Assembly (NCBI GenBank): GCA_009774345.1
Contig: VSNR01000051.1
Location: forward strand, 1 to 24,135
Origin: Lachnospiraceae bacterium
GTDB taxonomy: Bacteria; Bacillota; Clostridia; Lachnospirales; Lachnospiraceae
Direction of reading: 5' to 3'
Length of the DNA: 24,135 nt
The position numbers and the translations under genes were made by a program. Position 1 is the stretch's first letter. Each line of letters opens with the position of its first letter. The notes beneath the pieces are model-generated. The model saw only the letters and a program-made list of their open reading frames with translations, did no database searches and had not been told where the DNA came from. This document shows, in pieces, positions 15,058 through 22,989 of this stretch.

Positions 15058-16889
15058 GCTTCCACCTCCCGGTAATATTTACTCTGTAGTTCAAAAAGTT
15101 CCGTGTAGCGCTTTCCATTTGCAAGCAGTTCCTCATGCGTCCCCTCCTCCGCAATCCTCCCGTCCTCTATCAGCAGAATCCGGTCGCAGAAGCGTGTGGA
15201 CGCCAGCCGGTGCGAGATAAACACTGCACTTTTTTTGCGGGTCAGCTCATGGTATTGCTCATAAATATCACGCTCTGCAATCGGGTCGAGCGCGGCAGTC
15301 GGCTCATCCAATATCACAATCGGGCTGTCCTTATACAAAAGCCGCGCAATCATCAGCCTTTGCAGCTCCCCGCCGGAAAGCTCTGCCGCCTCTGTGTAGA
15401 CATTTCTGTCGAGCAGTGTCTCATACGCCTGCGGCAGCGACTCAATTTTTTGTCTGAGTCCTGCCTTGTCAATGCAGTCCTGAACCTTTTTTTGATCTAT
15501 ATGTTCGATATTTTGCGCCACATTTGCCGCCACTGTCGCCGGAATGAGCGAAAAATCCTGAAAAACACCCGCAATCAGACGATAGTAATCCCTTCTGTTA
15601 TACACCCTGATATTGACGCCGTTCAACAGCACTTCCCCCTCATCCGGGTCATAAAAACCGCAGATGAGCTTCACCAGCGTCGTCTTGCCCGCTCCATTCA
15701 ACCCCACGACGGCAAGCTTTTCCCCCTGACGTATCGTGAGATTCAGATGGGAAAAAATTGGTTTCGGCGCCTCAGACTCTGCCCCCTGATAGCCAAATGT
15801 CACATCGCGCAGCTCGATGGTGTACGACTGGTTTGGCTCCTGCTCAAGCGGCGTGCCCTCCTCCATGCAAAAAATCTCCCTGTAATCCAGAAATTCCCGC
15901 ACCGCATCAAGCTCCAGCCCCTGCCTGTGCAGGGTGGACAGCATTTCCATAATCCCGCAGATCCATGCTGTAAACCCGCTGACCGCCGAAAAGTATAACA
16001 AAAATTCTGCGGCGCCGATTCTCCCGCCCAGCACCAGATACAGCAGATTTGCATACGCAATGCCGTTTCGCAGAACACCCAGTGCCAGATTGATCAAATC
16101 CGCCACAAAATACCGCTTTTCCCTGCGCGCGCCAAAGTCAAGATAGAGCCGGATATACTTTTCATAAATCCCGCGCATCCACTCCTGCATGCCAAAAATG
16201 CGAAGCTCCTTTGCCAGCGCACGGTTCTGTACGCAATCCTGCACGTATTTTATCTTTTTGGCCAGCTCCTCCTCTTCCCTGCGGTGACGGTGATTCCATT
16301 CATTGACGCGGTAATTGACCACATAGCCCAAAACTGCTGTGACAATGGTCGCAAGAATCACTGCCGCATCCACCCTTTTTAGCAGCATGATATAAATAAC
16401 AAACCCCAGACTATTTAGAATCAGCCCGGAAAAGGTATTCCAGACTGCCTCCGCCGCCTTACAGTTGTCATTCAGTGCGTCTTGTGCCTTGCTTAACAGA
16501 TTGCGGAATGCCTCACTTTCATGCAATGGATAAGAGCACGTACTCATCTTGCACCTTACCTTTTTCAGAATTGCATCGCGCACTTCGATTCTGCCAAACA
16601 TCAGATTTCGTCTGATATAAGTCTGTAGCGCACTGGCAGCCGTGACCGCGGCGGTAAAGATCAAAATCGTATACAACAGTCTGCACAGCGTGTCCTGCCG
16701 TTCCAGACTGCGCAGTATGGATGGCGCCACATACAGCTCCACGACAGCCACCGCCACCGCAGCCAGCCCGTCAAGCACCGCGAGCACAATCACACTCGGC
16801 GCGGTGTGCTTCGCCTCACGCAGCATAAAAAGTACATTGCTAAGCACGCCATATTTTTTTCGTTCCACGAAATGATTCCTATGATTCAT
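15054..16889 (-). CDS. ABC exporter half-transporter A (membrane + ATPase domains)
   Basis: The product is 611 residues from ATG 16889, which lies 12 bases after AGGAGG (16907-16902). A further in-frame ATG at 16916 lies before the ribosome site. Membrane segments fill about residues 30-300, and the ATPase domain follows from about 345. Walker A is GLNGAGKTT, the signature LSGGELQRLMIARLL, Walker B IVILDEPTAALDP and the switch ISHRLAS. Both halves have canonical ATP sites, so no degenerate site is evident. It precedes and overlaps exporter B. A terminator (16948-16975) separates it from the two-component genes; TGTTATGAT just after it could be an extended -10 giving the exporter its own promoter. 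No precursor peptide or AgrB-like protease gene is visible nearby. Confidence 0.9.
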   Translation of the reverse strand: MNHRNHFVERKKYGVLSNVLFMLREAKHTAPSVIVLAVLDGLAAVAVAVVELYVAPSILRSLERQDTLCRLLYTILIFTAAVTAASALQTYIRRNLMFGRIEVRDAILKKVRCKMSTCSYPLHESEAFRNLLSKAQDALNDNCKAAEAVWNTFSGLILNSLGFVIYIMLLKRVDAAVILATIVTAVLGYVVNYRVNEWNHRHRREEEELAKKIKYVQDCVQNRALAKELRIFGMQEWMRGIYEKYIRLYLDFGARREKRYFVADLINLALGVLRNGIAYANLLYLVLGGRIGAAEFLLYFSAVSGFTAWICGIMEMLSTLHRQGLELDAVREFLDYREIFCMEEGTPLEQEPNQSYTIELRDVTFGYQGAESEAPKPIFSHLNLTIRQGEKLAVVGLNGAGKTTLVKLICGFYDPDEGEVLLNGVNIRVYNRRDYYRLIAGVFQDFSLIPATVAANVAQNIEHIDQKKVQDCIDKAGLRQKIESLPQAYETLLDRNVYTEAAELSGGELQRLMIARLLYKDSPIVILDEPTAALDPIAERDIYEQYHELTRKKSAVFISHRLASTRFCDRILLIEDGRIAEEGTHEELLANGKRYTELFELQSKYYREVEA

Positions 16890-16947
16890 CGCAAAAATCT
16901 GCCTCCTTTTGAGCATGTTTGAAAAATCTTTCCCACATCATAACACC

Positions 16948-16975
16948 AAAAAATCCCCAGAGGGGTCATCTGGGG
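16948..16975 (-). terminator. intrinsic terminator of the LytTR/GHKL operon
   Basis: Reading leftward, CCCCAGA (16975-16969) and TCTGGGG (16961-16955) form a perfect 7-bp GC-rich stem with a 7-base loop. ATTTTTT (16954-16948) follows immediately. This is the best intrinsic terminator in the window. Confidence 0.85.
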
Positions 16976-17018
16976 ACGAAAGAGCACATTAGGGGGATAA
17001 AATGTATAGAAATCTGTC

Positions 17019-17675
17019 TCACTGTGGGAGTAGAATCTCCGTTGTAAAGGCGCCATCCTCACTGTTTCTGCTAATATAGCCCTGATAGCGCTCAATAATC
17101 GTGTCAATCCGCACCAGCCCGTAGCCGTGGCCTTTTCCCTTGGAGGTCAGAAAGCGGCCGTTTTCCTTGTGCTGCTTCTTTAGTGCGGTTTTGTTGGTAA
17201 AAGACATATAGAGCTGCGTGTTCTTCATATCCATGTAGACGCGAATCATGCGTTCCTCCTTGGGTAGCGCCATGCTCGCCTCGATGGCATTGTCAAACAG
17301 GTTTCCAATAATGATACACAGATCAATCTCCGCAGTGGTCAGCGCCACCGCCACATGGGCGTCCGCTGTCACGGCAATCTCCTTTGACTTTGCCAGCGAG
17401 ATCTTGCTGTTTAATATCACATCTGTCATTTTATTGCCAGTTTTGAGCGCCAAATCCACCGTGTCAAGGTCGCTGCCCAGCTCATCCAGATAGCGTCTGA
17501 TATCGTCGAGCGCGCCCATGTCCGCATAGCTTTTGAGCACTTGGATATGATTCCGGTAATCATGGCGCCATCCGCGCATCTTGCGGTACATATTTTCGAC
17601 CTCTGCATAGTGTGTTGCCAGCAGCTCACTCTGATACGCTGCGATGCGCTTATCTATCATTTTATCAAGAAACAT
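17019..17675 (-). CDS. sensor-less GHKL histidine kinase, AgrC-like
   Basis: The product is 218 residues. The dimerisation helix carries the AgrC-type phosphorylation motif RHDYRNHIQ with H38. Then come the ATP-binding N-box (GNLFDNAIEAS, N125/D128) and G-box (GKGHGYGL, 180-187). There is no membrane or sensor domain, whereas AgrC proteins normally have about 200 residues of membrane sensor. Short cytosolic versions of this kind occur in Clostridia, so it may be intact, not truncated. The start lies 16 bases after the regulator stop with GAGG-type ribosome sites. It would phosphorylate the LytTR regulator upstream. How it receives a signal is unknown; direct interaction with the ABC exporters is one possibility. 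Confidence 0.85.
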   Translation of the reverse strand: MFLDKMIDKRIAAYQSELLATHYAEVENMYRKMRGWRHDYRNHIQVLKSYADMGALDDIRRYLDELGSDLDTVDLALKTGNKMTDVILNSKISLAKSKEIAVTADAHVAVALTTAEIDLCIIIGNLFDNAIEASMALPKEERMIRVYMDMKNTQLYMSFTNKTALKKQHKENGRFLTSKGKGHGYGLVRIDTIIERYQGYISRNSEDGAFTTEILLPQ

Positions 17676-17691
17676 ATCCTCGGCTCCCTCT

Positions 17692-18393
17692 TTAAAAATA
17701 TTGAATCATCGCGCGGTTGATCTCGTCATACAATCCCCGCGAGAGCGGCACCTGCGCCCCGTCCTTTAACACTACCTGCGACTTCGTGATTTTCCTGACA
17801 TACCGCAGATTCACGATATACGACCGCCCCGTCCGAAAAAAACACGCGTCCAGCTCCTGTTCCAGCTCGTGAAGCGTTCTTTTGACAGTGTACGCCTCCT
17901 CCGCGTGAATCGTCACATAATTGCGCCGCACCTCAAGATAGCGGATCTCACTGATAAGAACACGCATGCTGCCGTCCGCCGTCTGCAAAAACAGCGCTTT
18001 CTCACGGTCTTTCAGCCGCTGCATAGCGCGCTCAAGCACACTGCCAATTTTTGCCTCTGTGACAGGCTTTAGCAGATAATGCAGCGCCTCCACATCATAG
18101 CCATCTGCGATATACTCCATATACCCCGTGACAAATACGATCTGGATAGCATGGTCGTTCTTTCGCAGTTTTGCCGCCAGCTCCACGCCGTTCATGCCGT
18201 CTGGCTTCATCTCAATATCCAGAAACAGCATGTCATAACATTGGTTGTCCTCATATTGAAACCAAAATGCCTCCGCAGAGGGGAACTGCTCGATCTCCAC
18301 CATGACTGCGCGCGCCTGCGCACTTTTTTTAATGGCATCTGATACATAGTCTGCATCCGCCGGATTGTCATCGCAGACTGCTATTTTGTACAT
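17692..18393 (-). CDS. LytTR-family response regulator, AgrA-like
   Basis: The 233-residue product has a receiver domain with acidic pocket D8-D9, phospho-acceptor D59 (LFLDIEM), T89 and K109 (YLLKPV). A C-terminal LytTR DNA-binding domain (about 135-233) shows RYLEVRRNYVTIH, the kink FFRTGRSYIVNLRYV, and the ending VPLSRGLYDEINRA. These regulators bind direct repeats upstream of promoters and often control bacteriocin or quorum-sensing genes. It is the first gene of the regulator-kinase operon and has a consensus promoter. The ribosome site AAGGAG is 12 bases from this ATG (18393). Another ATG, 5 bases earlier and out of frame, sits at the optimal 7-base spacing and reads MPCTK-stop across the real start. 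Confidence 0.9.
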   Translation of the reverse strand: MYKIAVCDDNPADADYVSDAIKKSAQARAVMVEIEQFPSAEAFWFQYEDNQCYDMLFLDIEMKPDGMNGVELAAKLRKNDHAIQIVFVTGYMEYIADGYDVEALHYLLKPVTEAKIGSVLERAMQRLKDREKALFLQTADGSMRVLISEIRYLEVRRNYVTIHAEEAYTVKRTLHELEQELDACFFRTGRSYIVNLRYVRKITKSQVVLKDGAQVPLSRGLYDEINRAMIQYF

Positions 18394-18429
18394 GGCATGG
18401 GTTCTCTCCTTTTTTATTTATGATTTTTT

Positions 18430-18458
18430 ATTATAGGTTCTATTGAAAACATTGTCAA
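18430..18458 (-). promoter_or_regulatory. consensus promoter of the LytTR/GHKL operon
   Basis: Reading leftward, TTGACA (18458-18453) and TATAAT (18435-18430) match both hexamers perfectly, with the ideal 17-bp spacer. Such a strong promoter suggests constitutive expression or repression from elsewhere. Confidence 0.85.
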
Positions 18459-18473
18459 ATAAAAGTATTGGCC

Positions 18474-18502
18474 TTTACACCTCATCATCAATCAGCTATA
18501 AT
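18474..18502 (+). promoter_or_regulatory. promoter of the 66-residue gene
   Basis: TTTACA (18474-18479) and TATAAT (18497-18502) are 17 bp apart, divergent from the LytTR promoter with 15 bp between the two -35 elements. AGTATTG (18464-18470) has an inverted partner, CAATACT, at 18511-18517, placed symmetrically around this promoter. Confidence 0.65.
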
Positions 18503-18555
18503 GAGTGTATCAATACTCAAAAATAAATTTTACCTGATAAAAAGGTGGTGAAAGA

Positions 18556-18756
18556 ATGGTAGAAGAAATGTCAAAAGAAGAAATTATGAAAAACGCTATG
18601 GATGACTTTTACAGTATACAAGAATATATGCTTCTAGCCAGAAAAGAAAATGCGACAGAAACTTATGCCAGCTTGAAAAAACGCTATCGCTATTTGAAGG
18701 CGCTACTCAATAATCTGGGGGTAAATCTCACTGAAATCGACGAAATCAAGGAATAA
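18556..18756 (+). CDS. small 66-residue protein of unknown function
   Basis: The start has AAAGGTGG seven bases upstream and a good promoter. The sequence is acidic at the N-terminus (MVEEMSKEEIMKNAMDDFYS) and basic in the middle (KKRYRYLKALLNNLG). It is predicted almost wholly helical, with a pattern fit for a helical hairpin. There is no signal or membrane segment, and no family is recognised. It diverges from the LytTR operon and ends in a strong hairpin, so it is a single-gene unit. A role with the neighbouring signalling genes is possible but nothing in the sequence shows it. Confidence 0.75.
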   Translation: MVEEMSKEEIMKNAMDDFYSIQEYMLLARKENATETYASLKKRYRYLKALLNNLGVNLTEIDEIKE

Positions 18757-18760
18757 CTAA

Positions 18761-18794
18761 AACCGCCGTTATCATCAGAAGGATAACGGCGGTT
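18761..18794. terminator. bidirectional hairpin terminator
   Basis: AACCGCCGTTATC (18761-18773) and GATAACGGCGGTT (18782-18794) form a perfect 13-bp stem with an 8-base loop. For leftward transcripts (EAL gene) it is followed by TTTTAGTTATT, a fair U-run; for the small rightward gene the tail TTCTGTCT is weaker. Confidence 0.8.
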
Positions 18795-18799
18795 CTGTC

Positions 18800-20701
18800 T
18801 CATCCCACATTTTTTGTTTCCAGATACTGTATAAACTCCTCCTCTGGCAGCGGCTTTGAGAAGTAATACCCCTGTATGTGGCTGATACCCAGCTCCTCCA
18901 TCGTCTCAAGCTGCTCTGCCGTCTCGATGCCCTCCGACACGATTTCGAGGTTCATCCCATGAATCATGTGGATTGCCGCCTCCATGACGTACCGCGCTTT
19001 CCCGTTTTCAAAATAAGAGTTCGTCATGCTCCTGTCGAATTTGACGATATCCACAGGCATGTCCACAATATAGTTCAGATTCGACTGCCCGGTGCCAAAA
19101 TCATCCAGAGAAAACTTCACGCCGTACTCCATCAGCTCCTCCATATTGCCAAGCAGTGTCTTTTTGGCATTGGTCGATGCCGACTCCGTGATTTCAAGAT
19201 TGATTTTATTTGGCGACACCTCGTACTTTTTCATAATGCGGATATAATCCTGCGCCAAATCTTCATAGGAGCACTGCACCACCGAGAGATTCACTTCTAT
19301 GTAGTGCAATCCATACTGTTCTAGCGGGTATCTCCTGATAAACTGGCAAACCTTCTCAAACACGATTTCACCAAGCCTTAAAATCATGCCGCTCTTCTCC
19401 GCAATCTCGATAAAGACCCCCGGCGGTACGATCTTGCCCTCCTTGTCACGAATCCGCACCAACGCCTCCGCCGAGGTAATGCGCTGCTCGCTCGTCGAAT
19501 AAATTGGCTGGTAAAAAACCTCCACGCGGTCATACTCGATCGCTTCCATAATAAGCTGCTCCGTCTCACACTCTCTGTCCATCTGCTCTACGCGGTCTTT
19601 TTCGATACGAAGAAAGTCCGTCTCTGAAAAGGTCATGGCATTCTGCCGCACATAGCGGATAAAATACAACAGATTTTCAACAGAATCTACAACATTGGCA
19701 TGGGGCAGATACAGCCAGTACGGATGTACCATACTCGCATCATTCTCTCCCCACCCCAAACGAAAACGGTTTCGAAGCCGCTGAACTCCCTCCTCCGCCG
19801 TGTCAAAGTCTGCAAACAGCACGAAATACTCATCCTCTGCATTTTTAAAGACAAGCGCATCCGGTATTTTTAACAGATACTCAATAATATCCATCCACGC
19901 AAGCGCCCGTTTCTCCATCTGCACATTCTGATAAGCACTGTTTCCAAAGAGCAGCACCAGCACAGGGAAATCCTGTTCTTTGACATAAAACTGCTTGGCA
20001 TACTGATACAGCGCCCCGCTGTTAAAAAGCCCTGTGTTCCTGTCAAGATTCGTCTCTGGATTTTCGAGCTTGAGATAGAGTACCATAATTCCGATGGAAC
20101 CCGCGTATCCCACAATCAGAATATCCGTGTACATAAACTGAATCTGTGACGCCACTATCCAGACCAGCAGCCAGATACAGACTGCCTCGCGCCGTCTGGG
20201 ATTGATCTTTGCCTTTTCCTTGCGCAGCAGATAAAAGATTCTCACAAAAAAGAGGAGCGCTACGCCATACGTCACATACACACTGGGGCCATAGGTATAA
20301 TCCACCTTTGTCCCATCCGCGCTGTACTGATAATAAAGCGGCGCCGCGTATGTGCCGAGAACCCCTGCTGCGGTCAGGACCAGATACTTGCGCATCTGCC
20401 GCCGGTAAACCTCCTGCTTCGCATATATATCAACGCACATATAAGACAATGCGCTGAGCGCCACCCCGAGCAAAGAGACCAGATAGGTCTTTGCCACAAA
20501 CCTTGCAAACGTCTCCGACAGCACATGCCGGTATTCGATCACGCCAATCGAGAAAACGTCCAGTAAAATACAGGCAAAAGTCGCCCCGTAAACCCCCAGA
20601 AATGCCCACTGGGTTTTCAGGGCAATCCGTTTCTGGCGTATGTAAAAATAAAATAGCACCATCATTAAGACAATACCGCAACATTGTATCTGGATTTGCA
20701 T
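18800..20701 (-). CDS. membrane-bound cyclic-di-GMP phosphodiesterase (EAL) with degenerate GGDEF domain
   Basis: This is a 633-residue, three-part protein. Residues 1-212 contain about seven hydrophobic segments, a probable membrane sensor. Residues 215-365 resemble GGDEF (DRNTGLFN at 220-227), but the active loop reads NAEDEYF (287-293), so no diguanylate cyclase activity is expected; it may bind GTP or regulate. Residues 380-628 are EAL with all key residues visible: EAL 412-414, N471, E503 (LEITES), DD 533-534 (LDDFGTG), K554, E590 (EGIET) and Q610 (IQGYYFSKPL). The protein should therefore hydrolyse c-di-GMP to pGpG at the membrane, lowering c-di-GMP and favouring motility. The start has AAAGGA upstream, and it is monocistronic. 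Confidence 0.92.
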   Translation of the reverse strand: MQIQIQCCGIVLMMVLFYFYIRQKRIALKTQWAFLGVYGATFACILLDVFSIGVIEYRHVLSETFARFVAKTYLVSLLGVALSALSYMCVDIYAKQEVYRRQMRKYLVLTAAGVLGTYAAPLYYQYSADGTKVDYTYGPSVYVTYGVALLFFVRIFYLLRKEKAKINPRRREAVCIWLLVWIVASQIQFMYTDILIVGYAGSIGIMVLYLKLENPETNLDRNTGLFNSGALYQYAKQFYVKEQDFPVLVLLFGNSAYQNVQMEKRALAWMDIIEYLLKIPDALVFKNAEDEYFVLFADFDTAEEGVQRLRNRFRLGWGENDASMVHPYWLYLPHANVVDSVENLLYFIRYVRQNAMTFSETDFLRIEKDRVEQMDRECETEQLIMEAIEYDRVEVFYQPIYSTSEQRITSAEALVRIRDKEGKIVPPGVFIEIAEKSGMILRLGEIVFEKVCQFIRRYPLEQYGLHYIEVNLSVVQCSYEDLAQDYIRIMKKYEVSPNKINLEITESASTNAKKTLLGNMEELMEYGVKFSLDDFGTGQSNLNYIVDMPVDIVKFDRSMTNSYFENGKARYVMEAAIHMIHGMNLEIVSEGIETAEQLETMEELGISHIQGYYFSKPLPEEEFIQYLETKNVG

Positions 20702-20747
20702 CGTTTCGTCCTTTCGTATCCTGCTCTTGATAACTTAATTCTCTTCT

Positions 20748-20776
20748 ATTATATTCCACTCTCCCCTTAAACGCAA
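20748..20776 (-). promoter_or_regulatory. promoter of the EAL gene
   Basis: Reading leftward, TTGCGT (20776-20771) and TATAAT (20753-20748) are 17 bp apart. The promoter begins 7 bases after the stop of the upstream 170-residue gene, and no terminator separates them, so some read-through is likely. Confidence 0.6.
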
Positions 20777-20782
20777 GCTGTA

Positions 20783-21295
20783 CTATTTTAACAAATCATA
20801 GAGCGCTATTTCATCCTTTTGTACCTTTGACACACGCCGGTATTCATGCAATGCCCTTTTGAGTACATTGATATCAGCAAAATACTTTTGAATAAAATCA
20901 TAGCTTTTGACATCCTTATATCTCAATGTACTTTTACAGTAAACACTGGGTTTCTCTCCTGAATTTTTAAATTCTTTGTATTTCCCTTCATTATAAATGA
21001 TCAAAATCTCAATTTCAGGAGCCGTGACCACATTGATTACATCAATCTTAGACTGATAGATCGTACTCAGTTTAAAATTCTCTCTGCGTGAATCCAATAT
21101 CCTATAAACAGTAATTTTTTCCCGAAACCCTTTCCTTAGATATTTATCCTCAAATTCTTTGGCACTTCTGCAACGCAGTACTTCCTCCTCAAGAAGCTGT
21201 TCTCTGTCAAAGACAAGCATATGATTATCCAGCAACAAATCAATAATTGCCCGTTCCGCACCACCTTCGCAAATACATGCTACGTATTTTGCCAT
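20783..21295 (-). CDS. possible Toprim/RloB-like effector of a two-gene AAA-ATPase system
   Basis: The product is 170 residues, soluble and basic. It opens with a strand and acidic motif, AKYVACICEGGAERAIIDLL (E10, E14), resembling the first glutamate of Toprim-type nucleases such as RloB, OLD and AriB. A second acidic site is YRILDSRRENF (D68), then TAPEIEILIIYNEGKYKEF (E95, E97). This last segment recalls the P-x-x-E-x-L motif of RloB-like proteins. The classic DxD is not clear, so the fold assignment is tentative. It begins 2 bases after the ATPase stop, with the AAGGAG site inside the ATPase gene's final codons, so the two are tightly coupled. By analogy it would be the toxic nuclease or effector held or triggered by the ATPase in phage defence. 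Confidence 0.6.
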   Translation of the reverse strand: MAKYVACICEGGAERAIIDLLLDNHMLVFDREQLLEEEVLRCRSAKEFEDKYLRKGFREKITVYRILDSRRENFKLSTIYQSKIDVINVVTAPEIEILIIYNEGKYKEFKNSGEKPSVYCKSTLRYKDVKSYDFIQKYFADINVLKRALHEYRRVSKVQKDEIALYDLLK

Positions 21296-21297
21296 CC

Positions 21298-22470
21298 TTA
21301 AAGCTCCTTCCTCACCTCTGATGTCATCAGAACCTTTTTTAAGGCTATATAAGTCTCATATTCTGGAACAGTTCCTTCAAGGAAATCACTGTCATATACC
21401 TCACTCTTTTTCACATCATTTCGCTTTAATAACCCAGATAAATTCGCAGCGCCAATTCCTTGTACATTTTTAACAATATAAATCATATCATTCCTGTCAA
21501 AATGATCAAGCAGTTCTGAATAGTGCGTTGAAAATATTAGTGTCCCACCATTCTTATTTACCCTTTTATCGAGAAAAAAACGAATTAATGTTGCCACAAT
21601 CTCCTTATTAAAATGATTCTCCAATTCATCAACAATTAAATATCCGCCTTCCCAAAAAGCCAAAAATGCTCTTATAAACACGCCCAGACCTTTAATTGTA
21701 CCTGATGACAGGTATCGGTTTAACTCCTCTGGATGCTTTAACCTGATCTCCTCTTTACCGCCAAATTTTAGTTGAATATCCACTTCCTTTCCATCTTTCC
21801 TGCAATTCAGAAACTCAATACTAGGATCGAAAAAAGTCAAAATCTCCCTAGGATAATTTCCCAAAGCATTTAATATATTATAATCAGTTAAGTTTGACAT
21901 ATCATAGAGGAAAAATTTCGTGTCAAGCTGTTTATTCAAAGCGATCATGATACTCACATCACTTGGTAAGAACTTTTCATTTCGGTCCCGTTTTATGAAT
22001 AAATCCGACGTGTTGAAATCAAATATGCCTTTTTTGGTTTTTACCTTTTGAATCTTTTTCTCCCACAGCGTTTCATCCTCTATAATAAGACGCTCACCTG
22101 CATCTAACACAGCAGGCATTTTCTTGATAAGAGTCTCTAATTTGTATATGGTATCATCATGGTAAAAGTAAGATGTAAATAATACAGTTTGCTGCACCCC
22201 TAAATCATCTAAAATCTCCTTAAAGCAAATATTGTTCAAAGGCTGACTGCCCAGCAGTTCTATTGCAAAAGAAACTGCCTTCAATATCGTCGTTTTACCA
22301 GATGCATTGATACCAATAAAAGCAAGCACTGGATTGGTATAAATATTGGAAAATGCGCGATGTAACTGTTCCATATCTTTCTCATCTACTCGTTGTTTCG
22401 CCACAAAATCTATACACAATTCCTCTTTAAAATTAGGTAATCCTCTCATTGTGAGTTTTAATATTTTCAT
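21298..22470 (-). CDS. AAA/ABC-type ATPase of a putative defence system (AriA/RloA-like)
   Basis: The 390-residue product starts at ATG 22470, six bases after AGGAG; a further ATG at 22494 precedes the site. It is an SMC/OLD-type ATPase with Walker A GINASGKTT (53-61), a long insert with mixed structure (about 75-250), the signature LSSGT (254-258), Walker B YLIVDELENHF (277-287) and switch H316 (FSTHYSEL). The N-terminal FKEELCIDF and the LSSG plus DELE combination are typical of AAA_15/AAA_21 proteins in abortive-infection systems such as PARIS AriA, RloA and AbiL. Such ATPases sense infection and license a partner effector, here the following 170-residue protein. An XRE regulator lies upstream on the same strand. 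Which system it belongs to cannot be settled by eye. Confidence 0.82.
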   Translation of the reverse strand: MKILKLTMRGLPNFKEELCIDFVAKQRVDEKDMEQLHRAFSNIYTNPVLAFIGINASGKTTILKAVSFAIELLGSQPLNNICFKEILDDLGVQQTVLFTSYFYHDDTIYKLETLIKKMPAVLDAGERLIIEDETLWEKKIQKVKTKKGIFDFNTSDLFIKRDRNEKFLPSDVSIMIALNKQLDTKFFLYDMSNLTDYNILNALGNYPREILTFFDPSIEFLNCRKDGKEVDIQLKFGGKEEIRLKHPEELNRYLSSGTIKGLGVFIRAFLAFWEGGYLIVDELENHFNKEIVATLIRFFLDKRVNKNGGTLIFSTHYSELLDHFDRNDMIYIVKNVQGIGAANLSGLLKRNDVKKSEVYDSDFLEGTVPEYETYIALKKVLMTSEVRKEL

Positions 22471-22515
22471 ACTGGTCTCCTGAATTATTCTCAATAGTTC
22501 TGTTGTTTTATATTA

Positions 22516-22544
22516 ATTATAACGAATTATTGTCAATTATTCAA
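22516..22544 (-). promoter_or_regulatory. promoter of the ATPase/effector operon
   Basis: Reading leftward, TTGAAT (22544-22539) and TATAAT (22521-22516) are 17 bp apart. A second, overlapping TTGACA (22536-22531) could pair with TATAAA at an 18-bp spacing. The leader is about 40 bases. Confidence 0.6.
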
Positions 22545-22615
22545 TGATTATTCCCGTTTTATACGTTTTTATATTTTTCCCACCTAAAAGAACTCCCCTA
22601 GTATAAAACCGCCCC

Positions 22616-22852
22616 TTAATCCAACAGCTTATCATACGTCGTATCCAGTGAATCCTTGATCGCCCTTAGCTGCTGTAGCTGGACATGCTGTACACCCCGC
22701 TCAATTTTGCCAAGGCATTCTCTTGTAATAGGAATGCCTTGCAGATTCATCATCCTGACCAGTTCAATCTGTCCGATTCCCTTTGACAACCTGAGCCTGC
22801 GAATGTTGAGGCCAATTGTCCCATATGTATCCTGCTTTATCTTTTGTTCCAC
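22616..22852 (-). CDS. XRE-family (Cro/cI-like) helix-turn-helix regulator
   Basis: The product is 78 residues from GTG 22852, which has AAAGGTG seven bases upstream; an ATG at 22876 has no site. The five-helix HTH is visible: LNIRRLRLSKGIGQIELVRMM, then an unusual longer turn LQGIPITRECLGKIERGVQ, then LQQLRAIKDSLDTTYDKLL. The ITRECLGKIERG recognition segment is typical of small stand-alone XRE proteins in Clostridia. It diverges from the gene at 23074 across a 220-bp region with paired GGAC...GTCC boxes, its likely operators. It lies 145 bases upstream of the ATPase promoter and could also govern the defence genes. Confidence 0.85.
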   Translation of the reverse strand: MEQKIKQDTYGTIGLNIRRLRLSKGIGQIELVRMMNLQGIPITRECLGKIERGVQHVQLQQLRAIKDSLDTTYDKLLD

Positions 22853-22891
22853 AATACCACACCTTTCCATATTCATTATGAATAAAAAATA

Positions 22892-22962
22892 GGAGCCAAA
22901 ATCGGTCCATTTTTTATTTATTTTATGAAATAATTGTGATATAATGGGACTAAAAGCAGTCC
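22892..22962. promoter_or_regulatory. paired GGAC...GTCC operator boxes in the divergent region
   Basis: Box 1 (22947-22962) is GGACT-AAAAGC-AGTCC, a perfect 5-bp inverted repeat. Box 2 (22892-22908) is GGAGCC-AAAATC-GGTCC, imperfect. Both are followed by ATTT, and over 19 bases about 15 positions agree, in the same orientation 55 bp apart. Box 1 starts just after an extended -10 (TGATATAAT, 22937-22945) for rightward transcription, so binding there would repress. These are likely targets of the adjacent XRE protein. Confidence 0.55.
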
Positions 22963-22989
22963 ATTTGTGAAAATATCAGCAACTTGATA

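Noticed and set aside
15135..15998. 287-residue open frame on the plus strand
   Set aside because: It is antisense to exporter A's ATPase domain, rich in Arg, His and Leu, and has no ribosome site.
22555..22615. search for a terminator after the XRE gene
   Set aside because: G-rich direct repeats (GGGG) are present but no stable stem followed by a U-run, so none is annotated.
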